The notes under the pieces are model-generated. The model made no database searches. It saw only the letters and a list, made by a program, of their open reading frames with translations, and was not told the origin of the DNA. Positions 22,338 to 33,821 of a DNA stretch of 64,000 bases are shown here, one piece after another. Source of the DNA: Pascua guehoae. Its lineage: Eukaryota > Basidiomycota > Tremellomycetes > Trichosporonales > Trichosporonaceae. The translations under genes were made by a program, and so were the position numbers. Every line of letters starts with the position of its first letter. Position 1 is the first letter of the stretch. Location of the stretch: assembly GCA_001600415.1 (NCBI GenBank), contig BCJX01000001.1, positions 557,186 through 621,185 on the forward strand, written 5' to 3'.

Positions 22338-23606
22338 ATGTTCGCTTTCACCACCCTCCTCTCGGCCTTTGCTGGCATCGCGGCGGCGCAGAACGTTCTC
22401 TTCGAGTCGTCTGATTTCAAGGCCACTGTGTGAGTTGTTCGATCCGTCCAAGGGTCTGCCAGATTGGGCCCCGTGTGTTTCGGTCTTGGAAATACGCTTT
22501 GGCCCATCACATTGTTGAGGCCTCGGGCGTTTCCGCACGCACCAAATGCCTCCGAAACCAGAACAACAACAAAAGATCAGCGTCCTGACGACATCACAGC
22601 TACTACGACCTTGACACCAACACGGACATCTGCGCCCAGAAGAACGGCGGCCCCTTCGCCTCCAACTGGGCCGTCGACACCGGCATCAACGACGGCAACA
22701 CCTACTGCCAGGGCTCTGACACCACGGCCTACACGCTCAACTCTCTCGGCAGCAACCGCGTCGTCGCCATGAACTACACCATGGTTTCGGGCGACAAGGC
22801 CAAGTGGTGTGGTAAGGAGTGAGTTTTATTACTGTGGCAAATCAAATCCCCATCACTGACGCCTCCACAGAGTCCAGATCTTTGACTCGACTGGCAAGCA
22901 GATCACGATCGACGAAGGTCCGTTTGTCCTGTATGACGGCTGTGCCGCCTGCATGTCGACGGGCATTGTCGATGTCTCTGCCAAGGCCTTTGCCGCCATC
23001 AAGGGCGGTGACTGCGGCGGCAACAACCCTACGGGCCTGACCGTCAAGATTATCGACAACAACGTCGCGCCCTCGGGTTCTGCCGGCAACGCCTCTCCCC
23101 CCGCGACCGCTGTCAAGGCCGCTGTCGTCGAGGAGCCTTCTTCGGTTGCGCCAGCCGAGACCTCTGCTCCGGCTCCTGCTGTCGAGACCTCGTCCACGCC
23201 CTCTGCTGCCGCTCCCGCTGCCGAGACTTCGTCGTACTCGATCCGCGGCACGGGCTCCTGGTGGGCCTCCGCGTCGGCTACCCCCAAGGCCAAGCTCCAA
23301 CTCCCCTCGGCTGCCGCCTTTGTTCTCCCCGCATCCGAGGCTGCGTCGTCGGCCGTTCCCGCCCTCCCCAGCACCACGATCGTCCTCCCCAAGAAGATTG
23401 CCGCCGTCAAGGTCGACACCCCCTCAGAGGCTGCCCCCGCCACGGTCGACACGTCCAGCCCCGGTGGCTGCTCGTTCGGCGCATGGCAGTGCAACGGCCT
23501 CAGCATCGAGGTGTGCAACCACGCCGCCGACGGTCTCGTCTGGCAGTCCATCGGCTCGTGCCCCACCCGGTGCAGCATCGATGGCACTCACGTCGTCTGT
23601 GCCTAA
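22338..23606 (+). CDS. Secreted double-psi-beta-barrel (RlpA/expansin-like) protein with C-terminal Cys module
   Basis: Three exons: 22338-22429, 22600-22818 and 22871-23606, 348 residues. A signal peptide is clear (MFAFTTLLSAFAGIAAAQ). The N-terminal half is a six-stranded DPBB-like domain: YYDLDTNTDIC, then CQGSDTTAYTLNSLG, KWCGKEVQIFDSTGKQI, VLYDGCAACMSTGIVDVSAKAF and GLTVKIID, with the Asp and paired Cys typical of RlpA/expansin-like fungal proteins. A Ser/Thr/Pro/Ala linker of about 130 residues follows. The last 45 residues (CSFGAWQCNG...CPTRC...VVC) form a six-Cys module of the kind attached to fungal wall-active enzymes and may bind carbohydrate. A wall or host-surface role is inferred. 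A paralogue lacking the Cys module is at 42506 and has introns at the same positions and phases. Confidence 0.86.
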
Positions 23607-24079
23607 ACCAAACCTGGTGTTCCGGTTTCTGGGTCTCATTGTGTTCTTCTTTCATCCGTTTCAAATCTCTCGACGTACATCGCACATACATGGTGCTCGC
23701 TGGCGCTGGGTCGCCAGTCGGTGCAGTGCACCTACCAAGCTCCATAGGCTCCTTGAAGGAGACACGGCAGAGCCGTGGTTGCCCTGGTGGCATGCATTGT
23801 TGTCAATATCAGAAATGCTTTTGCTGCGCTGCTTTTTCCTCTCGAGGAAGTCACAGACTCTGCATTGTGATGGAATGTTGCACCGGACCTAGCCGAGCCG
23901 ATACTTTCCGCATGTGTATTCCGACATTGCTGAGGTGCAAACGACCACACCTGCAGCAAACAATTACGGGGTGGGAGTGGCTTGCTTGCACAGGACCGTG
24001 TACAACAAACACGACAAAAGAAAAAGAAGCTGATCAACAACGCTGCACGATGTTTTACATTCCCATTGTTCTTCTCCAC
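23607..24079. other. Convergent 3' intergenic region
   Basis: This is between the ends of the DPBB gene and the sulfatase gene. No gene is seen. Confidence 0.6.
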
Positions 24080-26431
24080 CTAAGGCTTCTGCACGACAAA
24101 CTCCGCGCCGTGGCGGTACGCCCACTCGTCGTCCCACTCTGGCTTTTCAAAGCGTGACTGGAACCCGAGCGCGCAGTGGCTAAAGCGGACTTTTGGCAAC
24201 TGCCTGAAATACTCATCAAAGCGGGGATTGCTCGCCTGGGCAAACTTGTACACGTCCTCGCCGACGAGGTTGGGGAACAAGGTCGCGTATGGGCGGCGGC
24301 ACGCGTCCCCCTTGCACGTCTTGAGGACGAGGACGAGGGCGTCGAGGCGGTGCAGGATCCTCTGGAGCTTGTGCGAGAGGACAGGCTTGCCGTCGTCGCC
24401 CCGGGTGTCAAAGGGCGCAAACTCGCCAACGGCGTTGAGGGGCGCGAGGAGGTTGTTGATCTGGTGCGGGTCCGTGACGAGGTCGTACAGCTCGCGCTCG
24501 CCTGTGCACCATACCGAGTAGCTGAAGGTCACGGGACGGCCGTGGACGGTGTCGTGAACGCGGAGCGTACGGTATGCTGTTTCGTCAGTGAGGTTCAAGC
24601 TCTGAGCCCATTGGGCATTGGGCGGCGTAGAGTGCCGACTCACTGTTGTTGACGCGCGCGCCGTTGCTGTACACGCCCTCCTCGGCGCCCAGGACCCAGT
24701 ACTCGGAGATCGAGTGGCGCGCGTACGGATCAGCATGGACAGTGTCAGTGGCCGACACGCCGTCCTCCTGGTGCAAGTTGATCTTGACTCCGTCGTCCTC
24801 GTAGCTCGCGTGCGCGCCAGCCAGATCGAGAATGGTGCGGCTCAGGTCCACCATGCCGTAGCTGCTTAGCGTGTCGCGGTGGCCCTTCTTGACGCCCGGG
24901 CCTCGGATAATGAGCGGCACGTGAATGTCCTCTTCGTACCCGAGCGTCTTGCCTGGCTGCCGCCGGTGGGTTCCGATCGCAAAGCCGTTGTCCGCTGAGA
25001 CAATCGTCAGTAGGTGCCAAAAATCAGCCGTGCTGGAGTTTGATACGCACAGGTGTAGACAATGTACGTGTTGTCAAGCTTTCCCGCAGCCTCAAGCTTG
25101 TCGACGACTTTCTCCACCATCTCGTCGACGGCCTGGAGCGAGCGCAGGCGGCCGCGGTAAAAGTCGTCGAGGTATGCGATCTGACTCGAGTTCTGTATGT
25201 CAGCAACCGGCTGTCCACCGCTGTCCTTTCTCCTCAAGGGTCCCAGAGAGCGTGTCTACACTCACAAGCTTAGGAAGATGCTTCACCCACGACACGCCCT
25301 GCGGCTCGTCGGGATTAAACGACGGCGGCCGCGGTGCTTCTTCCGTGGGGAACCGTGTCTGGTGCCGCGGGGCCGAGGCGGGAATGTGGAACTTGATGTT
25401 TTCCAAGTCCTGGTGGCTGTCGTACGCGATCCCTGACTGTCAGCAGGTAGGAATGCTAGCAGTTGGACAACGCACAAGAGTGGCTGGCAACTGGGGCAAT
25501 CTGCAGGTAGAAGGGCTTGTCCTCTTCAAAGGCGCGGTCGAGGTAGCCGAGCGCCTTGTCGCTGACCAGGTCGGTCGAGTACTCGCCGTGGTGGACCTTG
25601 ACGGGGCCATTGTCGCGCGAGAAGCCTGGGTTCCAGTAGTCGTAGGTGTATGGGTCTGGGGTGTGAGCATTGCGCCTAGTGGTTAAACGTCATGTGAAGC
25701 TCACCGACGAGAATATCAGATGACGTCTAAGAGTCAGCCAGCACGCTCGTTTTCACACTCACAAATCCGGATACTGGGAGCGACTCGCAGTTGTCGGCAG
25801 TGTGGTCGTTCCTGTGGTCAGTCAGAAGCTCTTTTCCAATGCTTCCCGTTACACTCACATGTACTTGCCGACGTAGTAGGTGTCGTAACCCGCCTGCTGA
25901 AGGTGGTCGGGCAGAGTATGGCCATCTGTAGTTCATGTCAGGTACCGTAGCGTGGTAGCACCTATCCCTCGTCACGTACGATATCCGTACTGGTTGAAGA
26001 TCTCCCACCCGCCCCAAGGCTGGGAAACAAAGGTAATGTTGTGGTTGTGGGCATACTGCGTGCGGAGCAGCGATACACGTGACGGGCAGCAGACAGAGAC
26101 TGGCGCAAAGAAGTTGTCGTACAGCACGCCCTCCGAGACGAGATGCTTGTGAATGAGTGGGAGATAGCGCTCCTGCACCGTGTCGCGGTCCTGGTCGTCG
26201 GTCACTGCATGTTAGTCTTGGCCATCCCAAGTCTGAGTCTGAAGCGAGTACCACGGGTGACCCGCCCGCGGTGTTCTTGACATGGCTGAAAGTGAAATGG
26301 CCGCAGTGCCACAAGCGGGTCACCGGTCACCAAAAACTAGGCAACTCACGGATCAGCACAATATTCGGCTTGGACGATGTCGCCGTCGCCAGAGCAAGCA
26401 AGGAGGCCGCCGCGATCGCCTTGGTCAACAT
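24080..26431 (-). CDS. Secreted arylsulfatase (type I, Cys-type)
   Basis: Ten exons: 26350-26431, 25980-26204, 25859-25925, 25763-25811, 25705-25726, 25476-25655, 25266-25432, 25051-25192, 24644-24994 and 24080-24576, 593 residues. A signal peptide (AIAAASLLALATATSS) precedes KPNIVLILTDDQD, whose paired Asp bind the metal. The activation motif is CCPSR; its first core Cys would be converted to formylglycine in the ER. Further family marks are YDTYYVGKYMND, DPYTYDYWNPGFSRD, the SDNGFAIGTHR metal/substrate block and GMVDLSRTILDLAGA. It resembles fungal arylsulfatases related to the N-acetylglucosamine-6-sulfatase group, which release sulfate from extracellular esters; substrate cannot be told from sequence. 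The 22-nt exon 5 and 36-nt intron 4 are unusually small. It shares a divergent promoter with the MFS gene. Confidence 0.95.
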
Positions 26432-27056
26432 TTTGAGACGAAAGTGTTAGTTTGTAGACGAGACATGACAAGCTGGCTGATGGTTCACACCTCTTTTTGT
26501 TGTTGCCGAGATACCGATGGCGTGCCTGGGGTGCGGCGAGGGCGGCCATCGCCGGCGGCGACCGTGCGGCAACTTAAGACTTCAAAGTGACGTGACGCGC
26601 CGTCATGAGCACGCGAAACGACGCCAAACCGCCACCATCTTGTCTCATTTGGCTCATAGTTCACGACTCGTTTCACTCATCACTCATCTCAGCCGTTGCG
26701 CTTTTTGTTCATGCGCCCCCGACTGCGCTGATGACAACAAATGCTACCGGAAAAACAGATAGTCTGGGCAGCAGCGGCGATGGTGTGCGCCGTCCTGCGC
26801 AATATGTTTGGTCGTTCGGACCGAAGGGCGCGACTGCGGGGTTAGGGTTGGATGTGCGATTGTCCAGCCCATGGCTTTTCTTGGCCCTTGCCGCGGACTG
26901 TCGCCACTATGAATTCCAGAGAGTGTTATGGACCGACGGCCATCTGTGCTGAACAGATACAAGTCAAGAGCAACGTCGATCGCACTAAAGCTGGATAGTC
27001 TCATCGTGTAACACCCGCCGTCGATACTAACTTGTCAACGCCACCAAACGAAAAGT
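26432..27056. promoter_or_regulatory. Divergent promoter, sulfatase / MFS transporter
   Basis: A 625-bp spacer between two start codons with no open gene. Co-regulation of a sulfatase and an exporter or importer is possible but unsupported. Confidence 0.55.
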
Positions 27057-29196
27057 ATGACCGACGTCGAAGCACCCAAACCGGCCGATGAGAGCACGCC
27101 GCTGCTCCCACTGGGGACAACCCCTCTGAGTCCCGCGCGCAAGCGCCTGATTGTGGGCACGACCATGCTCACGTCGTTTCTGACGACCATGGACATGACG
27201 AGTAAGCACTTTCAGAGGAGCATGCTGGCTGACAACAGTCGTCGCGACGTGTATCCCCACGATTGCGAGCGAGCTTCACGCGTTCGATCGTGAGGCATGG
27301 ATCGGTACGTGTGACTGAAATGGTGTACAGCTTTGTAGCGAGCGGCATGACCCAGAGCACGGCAACACCTCGCTAGCTCCATACTGACGATGGACAGGCA
27401 CAGCGTACCTCTGGAGCAGCGTGACGTTTACACCACTGTACGGGCGTCTCTCGGACCTCATCGGTCGCCGGCGGGCATACCAGCAGGCACTCTTCCTGTT
27501 CACACTGGGCACGGCACTGTGTGGCTTTGCGCAGTCCTTTACCGTCCTCGCCGTTGCGCGGTTCGTGGCCGGCATGGGCGGCGGTGGCATGGGGACAGTC
27601 TCGAGCGTCATCATGTCGGAGAGCTTCCCGCCCCACGAGCGCGCGTTTTACCAGGGCCTCGGGTTCGCCATCTTTGGCCTCGGTCTGGGTCTGGGAGGAC
27701 CCATTGGCGGCTGGCTTACGCAGCTGTTTGGCTGGCGTGCTGCATTCTATGGTGAGCTCCGCTACCCAATACAAGCAATAGACTAATGAACCAGTCCAGA
27801 TCCCCGTTGCGCTCTCGTGTTTCGTACTCCTTCGTCTGGCCGTGCCCCGCGACCACCACAAGAAGTACTCGGCAGAAGCACTGCGCCAGCTCGACTTTGG
27901 CGGATCCACGGCCCTTCTTATTTCCGTGCGTGTCACTGTCACAGCTTCTGTACGACCATAGGTACTGACCGCCAACCAGATTGGTGGCCTCCTCCTCCTC
28001 CTCCAGCGGTCGAGTGCCGAGGTCACTTTTACAAACGACCCGATTGCGCTCGCCGCTGCTGTCGTCGCGGTGGTCTTCTTCTTCGTATTCATCTACATCG
28101 AGCTCTTCGTGGCGCCAAAGCCAGTCCTGCCGCTCTCGCTTCTCAAGCGCCGCACGCCGCTCTGTGTGGGCATCATTGCGTGCCTGATTGCCATTGTCAA
28201 CTTCAACATGCTCTATCACCTTCCGTAAGTTAGCATGATGTCCTCAGCCTCGACGGCGAGACAGGCAGGTCCTTGAAATGAGGGGTCGACCCCCGAGCAT
28301 GACATTGTCCACAGGAGCCATAATCGCTAACAGAGCAGAATGGTGTTCGAGATTGTATTCCAGCAGAGTCCAGCTCAGGCAGGCGCTCACATCCTCCCCA
28401 ACTCTGTGGCAATGACGCTCTCCGCACCGATCATGGGATACTTTGTCAAGCGCACGGGGAGGTACAAGTACCTTACTGTGCTGTGCTGTGCCGGTCCAGT
28501 CGTCGCCATGATTCTACTTGCGAGGCTGCAACCTGGATCCTCCTGGGCTGCACAATGGCTCAGTTCGTATATTCCATCACTAATGCGCGATCCACTGACA
28601 CCACAGGCGTTCTCCCGATGGGTGCTGGGTTCAGCGGGCTGCTATCTCTCACACTGAGTGAGTATTATTATGTGTCCCAAGGCGTTTTGCCAAGCTGACA
28701 ACCACAGTTGCAATGTTGAACAGCGTCTCTCGTCAGTACTCTGCTGTCGGCCGTTCTCTAACCCCACAGATGCCGAGATTGCTATCGCGACAGGCTTTGT
28801 GTTTGTGTTCAGGAGTATTGGACAAGTGTTTGGAGTTGGCATTGCGGGTGCAGTGTTCCAGACATCCCTTGCATCCCAGCTCGCCCAACGCTTTTCGTCG
28901 CCAGAGGTGAGTTTAAAATGCAGGGCGCGGGCGTCAGATGTCATGCGAAACAAAATGAAGCTGATGGTAGATTATCCTCAAACTCCGCCTCGCATCTGCA
29001 GCCATCAAAGAGCTTCCAGTCGCAGAACAGGTGCTTGCGCGCGAGGCGTATGGGGTCGCTCTCAGCAACACGTTCCTCTTTGGCGCCCTCGGCGCGGCGG
29101 GCGTGCTCGTTACGTCGTTCTTCGTTAGTATGAGCGCTGGGACATTGCTGATCGCAGATTCCGAACGACGAGATTCACCAGGAGAAGGACGACTAG
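27057..29196 (+). CDS. MFS transporter, Vba/DHA2-like (vacuolar basic amino acid type)
   Basis: Eleven exons: 27057-27201, 27239-27304, 27398-27751, 27795-27925, 27980-28224, 28339-28562, 28607-28657, 28708-28731, 28770-28906, 28971-29123 and 29158-29196, 522 residues. The cytosolic N-terminus has an acidic dileucine-like STPLLP, common in fungal vacuolar members. MFS marks are YGRLSDLIGRRR (loop 2-3), RFVAGMGGGGMGT and GWLTQLFGWRAAFY, and about 14 hydrophobic spans are visible. It best fits the Vba/Fnx1 branch, which moves basic amino acids into vacuoles, although related proteins export drugs. The last intron (GTTAGT...GCAG) gives a short polar tail IPNDEIHQEKDD after the final span; reading through it instead would add an unlikely 70-residue tail. 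Exon 8 is only 24 nt. Confidence 0.92.
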
Positions 29197-29469
29197 ACGA
29201 GAGAGCTATCAGAGTCATAGAGTTCCATGCACAGGTAGTCCAGAGCACGCACCAGAGAATGTCCAACAGGTCAGAGCTAGGCACGCGAATAGGCATGAGA
29301 TTGGAGGAAGGCCTAAGGTAGGCGAAATTGTAGGCCTGCGAATTAACCTCCACCCTATGACGCAGCCAGACTGGACGCGTCCATGTCCATCACGGCGATT
29401 GATTGCCCGTTAACTATCCTTCCTGGCAACCATCTTGTCTTCGTTTTACTTTCTCCTCCATTCAACGAC

Positions 29470-32400
29470 ATGCCTCCCAGGCCAAGCGCATCCAAGCGCG
29501 GCAAGGCTGATTGGTCATGGGTAGGCACCGAGGCCCACTCCCCAGATGATATCACGCTGGAACACCGCCGGCGTGCGGCCGGCCTGGGCCCCGGTCGCGC
29601 CTGTCCTTCCTCGGTCAACAAGACCAACGGACGGCGGTCCCAGACAGCCGACTCAGAGTCGGACACTTCTGTCGTTGTCACAAAGGACAACCTGTGCCAA
29701 GCTAAACGGTGTAGGACTGCGCCGAGGTGCTACAACCATCTGGGACAGAAGAGTGTGAGTGTCAGTGCTGGAAGGAAGGAAGGAAGCCAAAGGAAGGAAC
29801 GCGTGCTGACACACGACTTGCAGTGGATGGAGGAAGGTTCCCGAAGCAAGTACATAGAGAAGAACGTCGGCAACGAGGTCGACATTCGGGAAGGACCTGC
29901 CGGTCTCCGCAACTACGGCGCTACATGCTACGTCAGTTACGACATGCGTGGACAAGACGACTGACATCCAGGCAAATGCCTTCCTTCAAGTGTGGTTCAA
30001 TAATGTCGCGTTCCGAAACGGTGTCTACTCGGTCGTGGGCGACAAGGTTACTCCGTTGTACCACCTTGCGAATATTTTTGCCATGCTGCAAGAGTCGAAA
30101 CGCCAAGTGGTCGACCCGGGAGCACTCATCGATGCCCTCAAGCTCAACAAGGGCAACCAGCAGGACGCAGCTGAGTGAGCTGTCTGTGTGTACACGAATG
30201 ATTAAGCTCATCCCAGATTTGCCCACTTGTTCATGAACGTTCTTAGCGAGCAGTTCAAGCACGAGGGGTCGCTCAAGACATTTATCAGTGACCAGTTTGA
30301 GGGAACACTCGAATACCGTGTTAGGTGTCGGACATGTGGCTACCAATCGAGCAGGCAAGGTGAGGAAACTGATCCGCTGAGTCAACTAACGTCAGAACCT
30401 TTCCTTCAGCTCGAGATCAATCTCGTGGAGAAGGCCTCGCTCGAGAGTCGCATTGCCCACATGCTCTTACCTGAAACCCTCGACGGTGCAAACAAGTACC
30501 AGTGTCCGTGTTGCGTCAGCCTCCAGCCCGCCACGCGCACGCCACACCTCAACAAGCTCCCCCCTGTTCTCCACTTTTCGCTTCTTCGCTTTGTTTACGA
30601 CCCTTATACGGAAACGCGAAAGAAGGTCAAGGCAGCCATCACATACCCCAACCAGCTTGACCTCGGGGGTGTGCGGTACGATCTCCGTGGCGTCGTCATC
30701 CACCAGGGTACCAGTGTGAGTCAGACAATCATCTCCCGTCGGCTAACTCCAGGCTCTACATGGCCATTTTACGTGCGAGGTCTACAATGAAGAGTGAGCT
30801 GCTGGAACCTGCACAACAGCTGACAACCAGTGAGCTCGAGTGGTACTTTTGCTCCGACGACGAAGTGGTCAAGCGCTCGGAACGACCCAAGAAACGCCTT
30901 AAGCTCGATCCTGACGTCATTGACGAGCAGATGTCACGCGATGCCTACATGCTCGTGTACAAGCGTTCAGGGACTGTTGAACCTGTGCGACCACCAGCCA
31001 AGCTCCTCGATGCTATCAACGCCGACAACACGGCGCTGGAGACCGAGATGGTGGAAAACTCCCAGAGGAGGGACGACTTGGGCAAAAAGTTTGACGAGCT
31101 CGTCGCTGTCAAGACGAGCATCATCAGCTGCATTCGAGGCGTAAGTTTGACCACGCGGGTAGCCATGCTAATGATTCCAGGATGACTGCATTGTCCCTCG
31201 TGAGGCTCTGACCAAGTGGATGGAGGGTGACTCCCTGTCAACAGAGTGGGACTTTTCAAACGTTGCCTGTGAACACGGCAACATCGACCCAAAGCGGAGC
31301 AGTGACGTGCGCCTCATTTCTCGCCAGGCGTTTGACAGGCTTTCGGAACACTCGAAGATCCCTGAGCTTGACATTTGTCCCACCTGCATCGAAGTCGAAT
31401 TTGTCAAGCAGACTGACGAAACGACTCGTCGTGAGCAAGTGGCCGAATTCGACAATCTCAACACCGGTTCGGGCTACGCTCTGCCGAGGAAGTGGCTTGC
31501 AGCCTGGAAGAATGGCAAGCTCGGGGCCAACACGCTCCCGACGGACTCTGAGTACACCCTCTTCTGCCAGCACGGTAATCCTTCCCCTTCGATGAACAGC
31601 AAGAACCGCGAATCTGTCTCTGGGGAAGGGATTATGCTTCTCCAGTCGGTCGTTGGCGATTTTGAGGTGTTTGCAGATGACGCCTTACCGTGTGCAACGT
31701 GCGAGGGCGATGCCGAAAGGGACGCGGCTGCCAACACTGCCTTGACGGCCCAGCTCAAGCAAGAGAGGCAGATCCATCGCAATTGTCGCAATGTGACCGC
31801 CATTCTTGACCAGGCAAACTACATGCTTCCTCAAGAATTTGCCGAGGTGTGGGAAAAGTATCTCAAGAGCCGCGGCCCGCGCCCAGAGCTCAAGCTCGAG
31901 CTGTGCCCGCACGGCAAACTCGACTTTGACCCGCAGATGGAAAGAGCCGACTACCTCACCGAGGCTGGCTGGCGCGAGCTGTGCAAGCTGTGAGTGTCTC
32001 TCAAACCGTGCCAGGAATGTATTCTGACAACAGATACGACCACGACCCAGAAGAGGGTATAACTGCCGTGTTCACTGCGAGCCCACCACCGGGAAAACGC
32101 AGGAGTGTTGCTCGAGTTAGCATGGCGACGTGTGACGAGTGCATGCGTGCGAGGTGAGCTGGGGTCTGATACATGTGAGCTCACTCCCAGGTTGTCGGCG
32201 TGGGACGAAATGTGGCTCACCATTGCGGCTGGGCACGATACCGATGGGTCTGAGCCCAACGGCAGCAGCGGCTCGACTGCACGCACCCGCGCCACGAGGT
32301 CGCGCGCCAAGGAGTCGAGGAAGGAGGTGGCGATCCAGGTCACCAAGGACACTGCAATCAAGGACCTCCGGGTCGACCTGTACGACATGTTCAAGATCAG

Positions 32401-32754
32401 CCCGTTGTCACAACGTCTGTTCTACAAGGGACGCGAGCTCGAGTCACAGGAGACGATTGGGGGAATCGGCGTGCTCCGCGGCGAGCACCTCAACATGGTC
32501 GAGTTTATCGAGGTCATCGACGTCGACGACATCAAGGGAGGCATTCCCGAGGACGAGGGGTTTGGCGGCACCGCCCTCGTCGGGAGGATTTGTGAGTCAG
32601 CTGAATGCACCGACCCGTATCGAGCTGACTCCAGCGTGTGGCGCGTGTACGTTTTCCAACGCGCCCATGTCCATCCAGTGTGAAGTGTGTGAGACGGTGC
32701 GTCTTCGCTATCCCGCCACGAGCAAAGGAGCGAGCTGACGCCCAGCCTCTGTAA
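29470..32754 (+). CDS. USP48: Ubiquitin-specific protease, USP48 type
   Basis: Twelve exons: 29470-29754, 29824-29931, 29972-30174, 30217-30359, 30396-30715, 30753-30793, 30831-31140, 31181-31989, 32034-32153, 32191-32591, 32635-32696 and 32746-32754, 936 residues. It removes ubiquitin from proteins, probably in the nucleus as for animal and plant relatives. Cys box: GATCYANAFLQVWF with catalytic Cys about 130; GNQQDAAEF; a Zn-finger CxxC pair (CRTCG and CPCC); His box LHGHFTCEVY (His about 358); and WYFCSDDEV. Downstream are several DUSP-like segments (PREALTKWMEG, LPRKWLAAWKNGK, LPQEFAEVWEKYLKS), each followed by C-H-G elements. A ubiquitin-like domain is near 840-900 (LSQRLFYKGRELES), and the end has a RanBP2-type zinc finger (CGACTF...CEVCE). 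The last exon encodes only Pro-Leu-stop. Confidence 0.93.
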
Positions 32755-33821
32755 CATAGCATTTGCATGGACCGCAAGACGACTAGAGTGTGTGTATGGC
32801 TATAAGGCTACCCTGTACGGCACGGCCGTGTGTATGCATCATGTGCGTGTGGCGAGCGGAGTGTGTAGGTGTCGTCAACTGGGGCAGTTGACACCGGGGC
32901 AGTGGGCATGTGTCCTCGTGTGTCTTCCACAGACTTCACCATGAGGTCAATATCAATGATAGCGCCACTGAACCAACCTTGTCGGCACGGAATTGAAGCT
33001 GTGCTCAAGACATGCAGTTGCCGGACCAAGGGCGCTCACATCAGCCGGTATTTATACCGTGCTTCTTTTCGAGCGAGAAAAGTGCGGCCGTGGGCCATTG
33101 AGGTTGCTGTCGCTGCAGTTGGCACCTGTTCTAACAAAAGGACAAGATGCCAAAGCATCTCATCAATTGCTACATCGTAAGAGGAGTCCAACGCCTGCCA
33201 CGTCGATGGTAGATCAAGTCCTCGGGGATGGGCCAAGACTTGGTCGTGGCAACGACGCATGATACCGTTTCACCAACGATGTTCTTGTCATTAAAGGAAG
33301 GGGAGTCTTGAAATAGTTCAATCATTGACCAGGTTGTGGAACTATTCTACGCTCCTCGATCGACCGTGCGACGTGCAACATGTAGACACGCTGTGATGCC
33401 TAGCTTCCCCAATCAGGACAATGTTCAGCGTCCCCGTAGCTGTACGATACACTCCGTGGGTCAATGGTAACAACTCTGCATGCAGTATCGGGTGATTGCC
33501 GCCTGGGTTACAACAAGAATGATGGCGTGCGTGCGCACGTGAATGGAATCGAGGACTGGGGCGGGAATGATGGGAGTGGGCACCCCAGGACGGGGACGAG
33601 GACATGCGGACACACACCGTCGAGGGGGAGTCCGAGGCCAGTGAGAAAGAGAGCCGAGCCCAGGCTTTGCTATTCCCAGGCCGTGGTTCGACCCAATGTC
33701 CGTGTCGAGCCACGGGTTCGGCCCCGCTCGTCGCTCCCCAGCGGCTTCCAGCCGCCGAACCATAACCAGCCAAAACCGACTCGACCCTCCCCTCCGAACC
33801 TCAGCCTCCCCGTCACAGCCT
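32755..33821. other. Convergent intergenic region with a gene remnant
   Basis: Between the ends of the USP gene and the LAMTOR1-like gene. It contains the conserved fragment at 33170-33325 and a less certain minus-strand open stretch near 33342-33480. Otherwise no gene is seen. Confidence 0.5.
33170..33325 (-). pseudogene. Remnant A of an unknown gene family (inverted copy at 36679-36864)
   Basis: The minus strand reads 51 codons to a stop at 33170. The core is IVGETVSCVVATTKSWPIPE then DLIYHRR. The 84-bp core 33200-33283 matches 36757-36840 in opposite orientation, sharing most bases and the same frame. Both copies stop within 15 codons after the RR pair. Homology stops sharply on the N-terminal side, so each is only the C-terminal end of something larger. 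I do not recognise the family. Confidence 0.55.

Noticed and set aside
29124..29321. Read-through of the last MFS intron giving a 70-residue tail
   Set aside because: Splicing GTTAGT to GCAG gives a short polar tail typical of the family; the alternative tail has no similarity and follows a splice donor directly after the last span.
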